This document shows positions 35,152-44,337 of a DNA stretch of 64,000 nucleotides, one piece after another; the first letter of the stretch is position 1, and each line of letters opens with the position of its first letter. The stretch comes from VBDM01 sp035519135. GTDB lineage: Bacteria > Pseudomonadota > Gammaproteobacteria > Burkholderiales > SG8-39. The notes under the pieces were generated by a model that saw only the letters and a program-made list of their open reading frames with translations, ran no database searches and was not told the DNA's origin. The stretch is taken from positions 62,001-126,000 of the forward strand of contig DATIWX010000004.1 in the NCBI GenBank assembly GCA_035519135.1. Reading direction: 5' to 3'. The position numbers and the translations under genes were made by a program.

Positions 35152-35598
35152 ATGGCACGGAGCAAGGCTTTGTTGGGTTGGGTTCTCCTCGCGATGGCGG
35201 TGCCTTGGGGGCACGTCCAGAGCGAGGTCTACAAATGCCCGGATGCAAGCGGCCGGCCGACCTATACCAACGTCAAGCGCGACATAGTGGGCAAGAGCTG
35301 CACCCTGGTGAGCAAGGAAGTGCAGGTGGTTCCTGCCCAGCTCCCGCCCCGCGACAAGTCATCGGCCGTGGTGGACCGCAACCAGAACCGCCGCAAGATT
35401 CTCGAATCAGAACTCCAGAACGAGCAGCAACTGCTCTCCGACGCACGGCAGAAGCTCACCGAGCAGGAGGGGCTGCGTCAAGGCGACGAGCGCAACTATG
35501 CTCGCGTGCAGGAACGCCTGAAGCCGTATCAGGAAGCGGTCGAACTGCACACGAAGAACATCGAGCAGCTTCGAGGCGAGCTCGGCCGGCTCAGGTAG
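35152..35598 (+). CDS. DUF4124-domain exported protein with coiled coil
   Basis: A 148-residue protein with a signal peptide (about 1-24), then a DUF4124 domain (SEVYKCPDASGRPTYTNVKR near 25-44, with one Cys pair at about 30 and 51), then a strongly charged helical region from 72 to the end (coiled coil rich in Glu, Gln, Arg, Leu). DUF4124 proteins are common, unassigned envelope proteins of beta- and gammaproteobacteria. Nothing in the sequence gives a biochemical function. It stands between glnA and ntrB after a terminator. Confidence 0.82.
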   Translation: MARSKALLGWVLLAMAVPWGHVQSEVYKCPDASGRPTYTNVKRDIVGKSCTLVSKEVQVVPAQLPPRDKSSAVVDRNQNRRKILESELQNEQQLLSDARQKLTEQEGLRQGDERNYARVQERLKPYQEAVELHTKNIEQLRGELGRLR

Positions 35599-35702
35599 GC
35601 AGGATCTCGCCCCCGCACCGCCGTACCGCGCCCTTGTCGGCGCGTTCTCGTGTGCCATCACCAAGCGGTACGCATTCCCGGCTCAGAGGCCGGGCCTAGC
35701 GC

Positions 35703-36776
35703 ATGGACTCAGCGAACTTGACCGGGTTGGAGTGGCTTGCGACCGCCGTCGTGCTGCTAGACCGCGCACTGCGCGTGAAGTATCTCAACCCGGCGGCGGA
35801 AGCCCTCTTTGCAACCAGCCGCAAGACGGTGCTCGACCAGGCTTTCCCCGCGCTTTTCGTCGACTCGAGCACCTTGGCGGGGCTACTGCATCAGGCGATT
35901 CGCGAAGAGCGCGGGTTCGCCGATCAGGACCTGATCCTCGTTCCCTCGGGCCAGGAACCCCTTCACCTCGACTGCATCGTCACTCCGATTGAGCTCAAAC
36001 AGGCAGCCCTCTTGCTCGAGCTGCGCCCGATCGACCAAAGGCTCCGTATCGAGCGTGAGGAGCAGCGCATGACCCAACATAGGGCAAACCGGGAGCTGAT
36101 CCGCAACCTTGCGCACGAGATCAAGAACCCGCTCGGCGGATTGCGGGGTTCCGCACAGCTTCTCGAGCGTGAGCTGGACCGGCCCGGCCTGCGCGAATAC
36201 ACCCGGGTCATCATCAAGGAGGCCGACCGCTTGCAGGCCCTCATGGACCGCCTGCTGACCCCCCACCGCCCCCCAGTTCATGTCCCCATGAACATTCACG
36301 AGGTGTGCGAGCGGGTGCGCGCGCTGATACTCGCCGAGTTCCCCCAGGGAGTGCGCGTCGAACGCGACTATGATGTTGGCCTGCCCGAGCTTCGCGGGGA
36401 TACGGAACAGCTGATTCAGGCGGTCCTCAACATCGCGCGCAATGCTGCGCAAGCCATCTTAGGGTCGCGAGGCCGGCCGAGCCCCGCTTCTGCAGGTCGG
36501 GGACAGATTGTCCTGCGGACCCGAGTGGCCCGGCGAGTGACTCTGGCCCGGCGTTTCCACAAGCTGGCATTAGAATTGCAAGTGGTGGATGACGGGCCGG
36601 GAATACCGGCGGAAATCCGCGACCAAATCTTCTTTCCGTTGGTTTCGGGCCGTGAGGGCGGAACTGGGCTTGGCCTGACGCTTGCGCAAACCTTCGTCCA
36701 GCAGCACCAGGGTATTGTGGAGTGCGACAGCCAGCCGGGAAGGACCAGTTTCCGCATCGTGTTACCGCTGCGCTGA
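35703..36776 (+). CDS. ntrB: Nitrogen regulation sensor kinase NtrB
   Basis: A 357-residue cytoplasmic histidine kinase. An N-terminal PAS domain (LNPAAEALFATSRKT near 28-42) is followed by the HisKA box NLAHEIKNPLGGLRGSA with His138, an N box (VLNIARNAAQAIL near 242-254) and ATP-lid motifs DDGPGIP and GREGGTGLGLTLAQ. It phosphorylates NtrC under nitrogen limitation and is controlled by PII. A short hairpin CCCGGC/GCCGGG lies just before the ATG and no clear ribosome site is visible. ntrC starts 6 bases after its stop. Confidence 0.95.
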   Translation: MDSANLTGLEWLATAVVLLDRALRVKYLNPAAEALFATSRKTVLDQAFPALFVDSSTLAGLLHQAIREERGFADQDLILVPSGQEPLHLDCIVTPIELKQAALLLELRPIDQRLRIEREEQRMTQHRANRELIRNLAHEIKNPLGGLRGSAQLLERELDRPGLREYTRVIIKEADRLQALMDRLLTPHRPPVHVPMNIHEVCERVRALILAEFPQGVRVERDYDVGLPELRGDTEQLIQAVLNIARNAAQAILGSRGRPSPASAGRGQIVLRTRVARRVTLARRFHKLALELQVVDDGPGIPAEIRDQIFFPLVSGREGGTGLGLTLAQTFVQQHQGIVECDSQPGRTSFRIVLPLR

Positions 36777-36782
36777 AAGAGC

Positions 36783-38192
36783 ATGATGAGACCTGTCTGG
36801 GTCATCGACGACGATCGCTCCATCCGCTGGGTGTTTGAAAAGGCGCTGGCCCGCGAAGGCATTCCATTCAAGACCTTTGCGCAGGCGAACGAAGCCATGG
36901 ATGCGCTCGACGCCACCGGGGCCCCCCAAGTACTGGTATCGGACATCCGCATGCCCGGCGCCTCGGGGCTGGAACTCCTGCAGAACGTGAAGCAGCGCTT
37001 TCCTGACCTGCCGGTGATCATCATGACCGCCTACTCGGATCTCGAATCGGCCGTGGCGGCCTTTCAGGGAGGTGCGTTCGAGTACCTGCCGAAACCATTC
37101 GACGTTGACCAGGCGGTGGAACTCATCCGGCGCGCGCTGGGCGAAAGCAAGCGCGAGAGCGAAGCCGAGGAGCTTTCGGCGGCCACACCCGATATCCTGG
37201 GCAAGGCACAGTCCATGCAAGAAGTCTTCCGCGCGGTCGGCCGCCTGTCGCAGTCGAGCGCCACGGTCCTGATCACGGGCGAATCCGGGACAGGCAAGGA
37301 GCTTGTGGCTCGGGCTCTGCACCGCCACAGCCCTCGCGCTGACAAGCCTTTCGTCGCGATCAACACGGCTGCGATGCCCAAGGACCTGCTCGAATCGGAA
37401 CTCTTCGGGCACGAACGTGGTGCATTTACGGGGGCGCAATCCCTGCGGCGGGGTCGCTTCGAGCAGGCCGAAGGCGGCACCCTTTTCCTCGACGAGATCG
37501 GGGATATGCCGGCCGAGCTCCAGACGCGGCTGCTTCGCGTCCTGTCGGACGGGACCTTTTACCGCGTCGGCGGACACCAGTCGATTCGCGCAAACGTCCG
37601 GGTCATTGCCGCAACCAACCAGGACCTGGAGACGCGCGTGCGGGAAGGCCTGTTTCGCGAAGATCTGTACCACCGGCTGAATGTGATCCGGCTGCGACTG
37701 CCCTCCCTGCGCGAGCGGCGTGAAGATATTCCGTTGCTGGCGCGGCACTTTCTCACGAAGTCCGCACGCGACCTGGGTGTCGAGGTCAAGCGCCTGTCGG
37801 ATTCCGCGATGGCGTACCTGTCTGCGCGGGATCTTCCGGGTAACGTGCGCCAGCTCGAAAACATCTGCCACTGGCTTACGGTCATGTCGCCGACTCAGCT
37901 CATCGAGATCGGCGACTTCCCGCCCGAGCTCAGGGAGGACGCGGAAACCACTTCCGGCGACTGGCTTGCGGCGCTCGCACGCGAGGCAGACCGCAGGCTG
38001 GTGAGCGGCGAGAAAGACATCATGGAGAATCTGTCGAAGAGCTTCGAGAAGACCCTGATCGCGAAGGCGCTAGCCCACACGGGTGGCCGGCGCATCGAGG
38101 CGGCCGGGTTGCTCGGAATAGGCCGCAATACCATCACCCGAAAGATTGGGGAGCTGGGTATCGCCGACTCAAGTCCTCCGGAGGCGGAATAG
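36783..38192 (+). CDS. ntrC: Nitrogen regulation response regulator NtrC
   Basis: A 469-residue sigma-54 activator. The receiver domain has the phosphoacceptor Asp54 in VSDIRMPG. The AAA+ domain has the Walker A GESGTGKE near 168-175, the sigma-54 contact loop GAFTGA near 217-222 and the Walker B LFLDEIGDM. The C-terminal Fis-type helix-turn-helix (GGRRIEAAGLLGIGRNTITRK) ends the protein. It binds the two enhancer sites upstream of glnA and would activate its sigma-54 promoter. Confidence 0.96.
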   Translation: MMRPVWVIDDDRSIRWVFEKALAREGIPFKTFAQANEAMDALDATGAPQVLVSDIRMPGASGLELLQNVKQRFPDLPVIIMTAYSDLESAVAAFQGGAFEYLPKPFDVDQAVELIRRALGESKRESEAEELSAATPDILGKAQSMQEVFRAVGRLSQSSATVLITGESGTGKELVARALHRHSPRADKPFVAINTAAMPKDLLESELFGHERGAFTGAQSLRRGRFEQAEGGTLFLDEIGDMPAELQTRLLRVLSDGTFYRVGGHQSIRANVRVIAATNQDLETRVREGLFREDLYHRLNVIRLRLPSLRERREDIPLLARHFLTKSARDLGVEVKRLSDSAMAYLSARDLPGNVRQLENICHWLTVMSPTQLIEIGDFPPELREDAETTSGDWLAALAREADRRLVSGEKDIMENLSKSFEKTLIAKALAHTGGRRIEAAGLLGIGRNTITRKIGELGIADSSPPEAE

Positions 38193-38278
38193 GCGGGTCC
38201 GGCTCGCCTCGCGCTTTTTCACAAAGCTATTTTCACGTTTGTCGTCGGGCCTGGATTTTCTCCGTATAGTGCCCTGTT

Positions 38279-38294
38279 TAGGGAGAAGACCCTA
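38279..38294 (+). promoter_or_regulatory. Hairpin over the aceB ribosome binding site
   Basis: TAGGG (38279-38283) and CCCTA (38290-38294) pair around an AGAAGA loop, enclosing the GGGAG Shine-Dalgarno and the A of the aceB AUG. An alternative stem CCCT (38272-38275)/AGGG (38280-38283) would exclude it. Confidence 0.4.
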
Positions 38295-39883
38295 TGAGCC
38301 TGTCTGCCGGAATCCAACTCCATGGGCCCACCATTTCCGGACACGGAACGGTCTTGACGCCGGCCGCCCTGGGCTTTGTTGCCAAGCTGCACCGCGCTTT
38401 CGAATCGCGCCGCCAGGAACTCCTTTCCCGCCGTGCCGCGCGACAGAAGGACTTCGACGAGGGAAACCTGCCCGATTTCCTCTCCGAGACGGCGCAGATC
38501 CGCACCGGAGACTGGACCATCGCGCCGCAGCCGAAGGATCTGCTCGATCGCCGGGTGGAGATCACTGGGCCGACCGATCGCAAGATGGTGATCAACGCGC
38601 TCAATTCGGGCGCGTCCACTTTCATGGCCGACTTTGAGGACGCCAACTGCCCGACCTGGGCCAACATGATCGATGGCCAGGTGAATCTGCGCGACGCGGC
38701 GCGGCGGAGCATCACCTTCGATCAGGAGGGAAAGACGTATCGTCTGAGAGAGAAGACTGCAGTCCTCATCCCGCGCCCGCGCGGCTGGCATCTCGACGAG
38801 AAGCACGTCCTGGTCGACGGCAAGCCGGTCTCGGGAGCAATCTTCGATTTTGCCCTCTATTTCTTTCACAACGCAAAAGAATTGCTCCAGCGCGGCACCG
38901 GTCCCTACTTCTATCTGCCGAAGATGGAGTCGCATCTCGAGGCGCGGCTCTGGAACGATATCTTCGTGCTCGCCCAGAGCGCCCTGGACATCCCGCGAGG
39001 CACCATCAAGGCGACGGCACTCATCGAGACGGTGCTGGCCGCTTTCGAGATGGACGAGATTCTTTGGGAGCTGCGCGAGCACTCGGCGGGCCTGAACATC
39101 GGGCGCTGGGACTACATCTTCTCCTGCATCAAGAAATTCCGTTCGAACCGGAACTTTTGCCTCGCCGATCGCAGTCAGGTCACGATGACCGCACCCTTCA
39201 TGCGCGCCTACGCGCTTCTGCTCGTGAAGACCTGCCATCGCCGCGGTGCGCCTGCGATGGGGGGGATGGCCGCACAGATTCCGATCAAGAACGATCCGCA
39301 GGCGAATGAAGCCGCACTCGAGAAGGTGCGCGCGGACAAGCTGCGCGAGGTTACCGATGGTTGCGACGGAACCTGGGTCGCGCATCCGGGTCTGGTGCCA
39401 ATCGCAAAGGAGGTGTTCGACGAGCACATGCCCGGGCCGAACCAGTACGACCGGCAGCGTCCCGATGTATCCGTAAGCGCGAAGGACCTGCTCGACTTCC
39501 GGCCCGAGGGACCGATCACGGAGGCAGGCTTGCGCAACAACATCTCCGTCGGCATCCAGTACCTGGGGGCTTGGCTTGCCGGGAATGGCTGCGTGCCGGT
39601 CTTCAATCTGATGGAAGACGCAGCGACAGCGGAAATCTCGCGCTCGCAGATATGGCAGTGGATGCGCTCCCCAAAGGGGAAGCTGGCGGACGGACGCAAA
39701 GTCACGAAGGAATTGTTCAGGGACCTGCTCGCCGAGGAGCTTCCCAAGGTGAGGACCTACCTAGGCAACGCCGCGTGGAATGCGGGCAGGTACGAAGAGG
39801 GCGCAAAGCTCTTCGAGAAGATCACGACCGACGACCGCTACGTCGAGTTCCTCACGCTCCCCGCATACGACTTCGTCGACTGA
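38294..39883 (+). CDS. aceB: Malate synthase A
   Basis: A 529-residue TIM-barrel enzyme condensing glyoxylate and acetyl-CoA, the size of class A malate synthase. DFLSETAQIRTGDWTIAP near 55-72, FMADFEDANCPTW near 112-124, RPRGWHLDEKH near 160, PKMESHLEARLWND near 215 and the GCVPVFNLMEDAATAEISRS region near 433-452 are characteristic. No isocitrate lyase gene is in the window. The ATG overlaps a small hairpin. It lies 101 bases after ntrC; TATAGT near 38264 is a possible -10. Confidence 0.94.
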   Translation: MSLSAGIQLHGPTISGHGTVLTPAALGFVAKLHRAFESRRQELLSRRAARQKDFDEGNLPDFLSETAQIRTGDWTIAPQPKDLLDRRVEITGPTDRKMVINALNSGASTFMADFEDANCPTWANMIDGQVNLRDAARRSITFDQEGKTYRLREKTAVLIPRPRGWHLDEKHVLVDGKPVSGAIFDFALYFFHNAKELLQRGTGPYFYLPKMESHLEARLWNDIFVLAQSALDIPRGTIKATALIETVLAAFEMDEILWELREHSAGLNIGRWDYIFSCIKKFRSNRNFCLADRSQVTMTAPFMRAYALLLVKTCHRRGAPAMGGMAAQIPIKNDPQANEAALEKVRADKLREVTDGCDGTWVAHPGLVPIAKEVFDEHMPGPNQYDRQRPDVSVSAKDLLDFRPEGPITEAGLRNNISVGIQYLGAWLAGNGCVPVFNLMEDAATAEISRSQIWQWMRSPKGKLADGRKVTKELFRDLLAEELPKVRTYLGNAAWNAGRYEEGAKLFEKITTDDRYVEFLTLPAYDFVD

Positions 39884-39901
39884 AGACCAGCCGCCCGCAC
39901 C

Positions 39902-42031
39902 TTATTGCCGCTCGATGGCAGCAATGATCCGCTCTGGCGTAAGGGGTAGGTCGCGCACACGAACGCCCAGCGCATTTTCCACGGCGTTCGCAATCGCCGC
40001 AGCGGTGGGGCCCTGGGCTGCTTCGCCCGCTCCCGCGGAGGGAAGATCCGGGCGGTCAAGCAACTCGACCTCGACCGGGGGAACCTCGCTGAACTTCAGG
40101 ATCGGGTAGTCCTCCCAGCCCAGGCTCGCAAAGCCGTGGTCACCGAGTCGCACCTGCTCCTTCAGGGTCCAGCTGGTGGACTGAATCGCACCGCCCTCTA
40201 TCTGGTTCCTCACGCCGTCGGGATTGACGACGAGCCCAACGTCGACCGCGATGCTCAGGCGAGACACTCTCACTTCGTGGCCGGCGTCCACCTCGGCGAC
40301 CACCGCGCAGTACGCTCCAAGATTCTTGTACCTCGCGAACCCGATGCCGTGTCCTCGCCCTTCGCGCGGCGTCCACCCGCTCCAGTTCGCCAGTGCGGCG
40401 GCGCCTTCGAGCACGGCGCGTGCGCGCGAGTCGCTGAGATGCCGCAGGCGGAACTCCACCGGATCGGCGCCGGCTGCCTGGGCCAGCTCGTCCATGAAGG
40501 ACTCGATCGCAAATACATTGGCGTACGCGCCGAGTGAGCGCAGCGCCGACGTGCGCACCGGCATCTCTCGCACGTAGTGATTGACGACCCGCTGGTTCGG
40601 AAAATCGTATAGCGGGATCGCGTTGCGGTCCGCTCCGCCGGCGGGAAGCGGCATGTTGATCGCCGGAGGACGCTCGTGAGGTCTGGCCAGATGCCAGGAA
40701 GCGAGGAGGGCCGGCTGGTCCGAGCGACCGGGCCGGCTGCTGTGACCGTTGCTCCATAGCGCGTGCTGCCAAGCAACGATCTTTCCGCCGGAGTCCAGCG
40801 AGGCGCTCAGCTCGAGGGACATCGCGGGACCGCATGGGGCCCACCCGAATTCGTCATCACGCATCCACTGAACACGCACCGGCCGCGTGCCGGCGGCACG
40901 CGCAAGCAAGGCTGCGTCGAGCGCAACGTCGTCGGCACCGTTATGACCGTAGCAGCCTGCGCCTTCGGCATGTCGCACGACGACCGCTTCCTCGGGCATG
41001 CCGAGAGCCATCGCCAGATCGTGGCGCAGATTGAAAATCCCCTGGCTATGGCTCCACACAGTCAGCGCGTCGCCTTCGAACTGAGCAAGCGCACAGGACG
41101 GGCCGATGGAAGCGTGCGAAATGTAGGGCTTGGAATAGGACGCCGTCAGGGCCTGCGCGCCGCGGGATTGGGCTTCGCTGTCAAATTTCTCGCTGATGAC
41201 GCGATGATCTATCACGTTCTCCTTCAGCCACGTTTGAATATCCCGCGGCAACGTTGCGCCCTCTTTCCAAGAGGCGGAGCTTCGCAAGGCGCGTTGCGCG
41301 GAGATCGCGGCATCCTCGCGCTCGGCGAGGACTCCGAGAAAGCCGCCGTCGCGCACGATCGCGACGATCCCGGGAATCGACTTCGCCTCGGCTTCGTCGA
41401 GTGACACGAGTGCCGCGAAACCGTGAGGCGGGCGGATCACGCGGCCGTGGAGCATTCGGGGCAAGACCATGTCTTGGATGAAGCGAGGCCGGCCCGCGAT
41501 CTTGTCGGGGAGGTCGCGCCGCGGGCTGGACGTGCCGACCCCCCGACGCTTGCCGGGCGAACCGACGAACGAAGCCCGCTCCTCGACGTCTACGTCGAAA
41601 ACGGATTCGTCGCCGCGTTCCCAATAGCTCGTGCTTCGTCCTCCCGCACGCGCAATCCCGTCCTCCACGCTGAGGCCGTCGACCGGCACGCCGAGCCGTT
41701 CGGCCGCACGCTCGAGGAGCAGGGCTCGCGCATGTGCGCATGCCCGCCGCAGCGCAGAACCCGAGTCCTGGATCGAAAGACTTCCGGAGGTGACCCCTTC
41801 GTTGGGGCTGATCGAGGTGTCCGCCGCCACCATGCGAATGCGTTCCAGGGCAATTCCCAGCTCCTCTGCGGCTATCTGGGCGAGCGCCGTCAGGATGCCC
41901 TGCCCAATTTCGACCTTGCCGCTGAAAACCGAGATCGTGCCGTCCTGCTCGAGCCGCAGCCATTGGGAAAGCTTGGGGTTCTTGTCGAGACTCCCCGCGC
42001 GTCTGAGGCCGGCGCCGGCGACCGTGTTCAC
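39902..42031 (-). CDS. Molybdenum hydroxylase large subunit (xanthine dehydrogenase/IorB family)
   Basis: A 709-residue molybdopterin-binding subunit, read from a GTG at 42031 that overlaps the 2Fe-2S gene stop as GTGA; the frame upstream is not coding. FSGKVEIGQGILTALAQIAAEEL near 27-49, GAGCYGHNGADD near 375-386, EMPVRTSALRSLGAYANVFAIE-type pterin contacts, and the C-terminal GAGEAAQGPTAAAIANA with the catalytic glutamate are visible. Members hydroxylate N-heterocycles, nicotinate or aldehydes. No signal peptide, FAD subunit or cytochrome subunit is seen, so the electron acceptor is open. Substrate unknown. Confidence 0.85.
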   Translation of the reverse strand: MNTVAGAGLRRAGSLDKNPKLSQWLRLEQDGTISVFSGKVEIGQGILTALAQIAAEELGIALERIRMVAADTSISPNEGVTSGSLSIQDSGSALRRACAHARALLLERAAERLGVPVDGLSVEDGIARAGGRSTSYWERGDESVFDVDVEERASFVGSPGKRRGVGTSSPRRDLPDKIAGRPRFIQDMVLPRMLHGRVIRPPHGFAALVSLDEAEAKSIPGIVAIVRDGGFLGVLAEREDAAISAQRALRSSASWKEGATLPRDIQTWLKENVIDHRVISEKFDSEAQSRGAQALTASYSKPYISHASIGPSCALAQFEGDALTVWSHSQGIFNLRHDLAMALGMPEEAVVVRHAEGAGCYGHNGADDVALDAALLARAAGTRPVRVQWMRDDEFGWAPCGPAMSLELSASLDSGGKIVAWQHALWSNGHSSRPGRSDQPALLASWHLARPHERPPAINMPLPAGGADRNAIPLYDFPNQRVVNHYVREMPVRTSALRSLGAYANVFAIESFMDELAQAAGADPVEFRLRHLSDSRARAVLEGAAALANWSGWTPREGRGHGIGFARYKNLGAYCAVVAEVDAGHEVRVSRLSIAVDVGLVVNPDGVRNQIEGGAIQSTSWTLKEQVRLGDHGFASLGWEDYPILKFSEVPPVEVELLDRPDLPSAGAGEAAQGPTAAAIANAVENALGVRVRDLPLTPERIIAAIERQ

Positions 42032-42510
42032 GTTCGGATTCCGGGTGCCGCGCGCATCACCGCACGCACCATGCGGTTGTGCGATCCGCAGCGGCACAAG
42101 TTGCGATCGAGCGCGGCGCGCACCTCGTCCTCGGTCGGCTTGGGATTCCTTGCGAGGAGCGCCGCAGCGCTGATCAGAATGCCGCTGGTGCAGAAACCGC
42201 ATTGGGCCGCCTGCTCGGCGAGGAAGGCTTCCTGGAGGGGGTGCAGGGCTCTCGCTGTCCCCAGACCCTCCACGGTGGTCACGCTCTTGCCTGCCACAGA
42301 CCAGAGGGGCGTGTCGCACGCTGGCGTCGCGTGGCCATCGATGAGCACGAAACAGGCGCCGCACTGGCCGCTGCCGCAGCCGAACCGGGTGCCTTTCAGC
42401 GCCAGGTCGTTGCGCAGCGCGTAGAGTAGCGGCGTGTCGCCGCTCGCTTCGATCTCGGTCTGGACACCGTTGACGGTCAGCTTGAAGTGTTCGCCCACGG
42501 ATCGCAGCAT
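42028..42510 (-). CDS. Molybdenum hydroxylase small 2Fe-2S subunit
   Basis: A 160-residue iron-sulfur subunit from ATG 42510. The plant-ferredoxin-type cluster motif CGSGQCGAC and a later Cys are near 44-65, and the second cluster motif CGFC ... CRCG near 105-142, exactly as in CoxS/IorA proteins. It passes electrons from the molybdenum centre to an outside acceptor. It overlaps the large-subunit gene by 4 nt and begins 8 bases after the Bug receptor gene, so all three are probably one transcript. Confidence 0.92.
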   Translation of the reverse strand: MLRSVGEHFKLTVNGVQTEIEASGDTPLLYALRNDLALKGTRFGCGSGQCGACFVLIDGHATPACDTPLWSVAGKSVTTVEGLGTARALHPLQEAFLAEQAAQCGFCTSGILISAAALLARNPKPTEDEVRAALDRNLCRCGSHNRMVRAVMRAAPGIRT

Positions 42511-42518
42511 CGACCGGC

Positions 42519-43490
42519 TTAGTCGACTTTGGCCCCGGAAAGCTTGACGACCTTGGCCCACTTCTCGATGTCCTGCGCCATGTATTTCGTGAACTCCGCG
42601 GGCGTCATGCTCATGGGAAACGCACCCTGCTTCGCCCAGGCTTCCTTTACTTCCCGCAGGCCGATGACCTTCTGTATCTCGGCGTTGAGCTTGTCCACGA
42701 TCGGCTTCGGCGTGCCGGCGGGCGCCATCACGCCGAGCCAGATCGTAGCTTCATAGCCGGGGACGCCCGCCTCCGAAACCGTCGGGAGGTTGGGCGTGAC
42801 GGCGGATCGCGTGAGGCCGCTCGTGGCGATCGCACGGACGTTGCCCGCTTCCGCCTGTTTTTCCATGACCGTGATCGCGTCGAACATCATCTGCACTTGT
42901 CCACTGATGACGCTGGTGCGCGCGCCCGAGCTTTCCTTGTGCGGCACGTGCACGATGTCCAGGCCTGCCATCGCTTTGAATAGCTCTCCCGCCATGTGAT
43001 AGGGCGTGCCGGGCCCGGAGGAAGCGTAGTTGAGCGCGCCGGGTTTCGCCTTGGCGAGAGCGATGAGTTCCTTCAGGTTTTTCGCCGGCACGCCGGGATA
43101 GACCACAAGCAGCAGATCCGAGTAGTTCACCGGTGAGACCGGGACGAGGTCGGTCATCAGCTTGTACGGCTGTTTCGGGCGGAGTGATTCGTTTATCGTG
43201 TGAGTGTTGGACATCATCAGCAGCGTATAGCCATCGGGCGCCGACTTCGCCACCGCGTCGGCGCCTATGACTCCGCCTCCGCCGACCCGGTTCTCGATCA
43301 CGACCGGTTGGCCAAGCGGTTTCTCCAGGCGCTGCCCGAGGTAGCGAGCGTAGACATCGGCGGGGCCGCCGGCAGAGAAGGGGATGATCATCTTCACTGG
43401 CTTGGTCGGATAGCTTTGCGCGTGCGCCGTTGCGGCGCAGACTGCGACGGTAACTCCGACAAGGAGACCGAAGAATTTTTTCGTAGTCAT
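42519..43490 (-). CDS. Bug family (TctC-like) periplasmic substrate-binding protein
   Basis: A 323-residue exported receptor with a signal peptide ending AHAQ near 25. YPTKPVKMIIPFSAGGPADVYAR near 27-49 and GQPVVIENRVGGGGVIGADAVAKSAPDGYTLL (in part) near 60-90 are the Bug signature, and APAGTPKPIVDKLN marks the second lobe. Bug proteins are greatly expanded in Burkholderiales and bind small carboxylates or amides. It precedes the hydroxylase genes and may deliver or sense their substrate. No TctA/TctB permease gene is nearby. Confidence 0.93.
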   Translation of the reverse strand: MTTKKFFGLLVGVTVAVCAATAHAQSYPTKPVKMIIPFSAGGPADVYARYLGQRLEKPLGQPVVIENRVGGGGVIGADAVAKSAPDGYTLLMMSNTHTINESLRPKQPYKLMTDLVPVSPVNYSDLLLVVYPGVPAKNLKELIALAKAKPGALNYASSGPGTPYHMAGELFKAMAGLDIVHVPHKESSGARTSVISGQVQMMFDAITVMEKQAEAGNVRAIATSGLTRSAVTPNLPTVSEAGVPGYEATIWLGVMAPAGTPKPIVDKLNAEIQKVIGLREVKEAWAKQGAFPMSMTPAEFTKYMAQDIEKWAKVVKLSGAKVD

Positions 43491-43523
43491 GATTCTTTCC
43501 TCCGTTCTGATTTTGCGCAGGGA

Positions 43524-44312
43524 TTATAGCGACTCAAGCTCCAACTCGGCCAACACGGGCGCGTGATCGGACGGGCGCTCCAACCGGCGCGGCGCGACAT
43601 CGATCGAACATGCCCGGCAGCGGGAGGCGAGCCCCGGACTCAGCAGGATATGATCGATGCGCAGGCCGAGATTGCGCTTGAATCCGTTCATGCGGTAGTC
43701 CCACCAGGTAAATGATTTCTCCTCCTGAGTGAACATCCTGAACGCGTCTTTCAATCCCAGCGCGAGGAGATTCCTGAAAGCCACGCGCTCGGGGACGCTG
43801 AAAAGGACGCGGCCCTCCCATGCCTTCGGGTCGTAGACATCCTCGTCCGCCGGCGCGACGTTGTAGTCGCCCAGCACGGCGAGCCGCGGATGGCTGATCA
43901 GCTCCTGCTCGAGCCAACTGCGGCAAGCCGCAAGCCACCGGAGCTTGTATTCGTACTTCTCCGACCCGACTGCCTGTCCGTTGGGAACGTAGACGCATGC
44001 CACGCGGACCGCTTCGGTTCCCAGCCCTACACTCGCGGCGATCACGCGCTTTTGCTCGTCTGGGAACCCTGGCAATCCCGTCGCTACACCGGCCAGCGGG
44101 CCTCGCGACAGGATGGCCACGCCGTTGTAGGCCTTTTGCCCGGACCACGCGCAGCGGTAGCCCGCGGCCTCGATTTCCAGGATAGGGAATTTGTCGTCCT
44201 CGAGCTTGGTTTCCTGCAGGCAAACGATGTCGGGGCCGTGCTGCGCGAGCCAAGCAAGCAACTGCGGCAGGCGCACTTTCAGCGAGTTCACGTTCCATGA
44301 CGCGAGCTTCAT
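43524..44312 (-). CDS. xthA: Exodeoxyribonuclease III
   Basis: A 262-residue EEP-fold AP endonuclease / 3'-5' exonuclease of base excision repair. MKLASWNVNSLKVRLPQL starts the protein, IVCLQETKLEDDKFP near 29-43 gives the metal-binding glutamate, VCVYVPNGQ near 106-114, GDYNVAPADEDVYDP near 148-162, WWDYRMNGFKRNLGLRIDHIL (in part) near 200 and the final SDHAPV with the catalytic histidine are intact. Confidence 0.96.
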   Translation of the reverse strand: MKLASWNVNSLKVRLPQLLAWLAQHGPDIVCLQETKLEDDKFPILEIEAAGYRCAWSGQKAYNGVAILSRGPLAGVATGLPGFPDEQKRVIAASVGLGTEAVRVACVYVPNGQAVGSEKYEYKLRWLAACRSWLEQELISHPRLAVLGDYNVAPADEDVYDPKAWEGRVLFSVPERVAFRNLLALGLKDAFRMFTQEEKSFTWWDYRMNGFKRNLGLRIDHILLSPGLASRCRACSIDVAPRRLERPSDHAPVLAELELESL

Positions 44313-44337
44313 CCCCGCATACCGGACGCTTCTTCCC

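Noticed and set aside
38219..39427. Minus-strand open frame across aceB
   Set aside because: A shadow of the malate synthase gene with no domain of its own.
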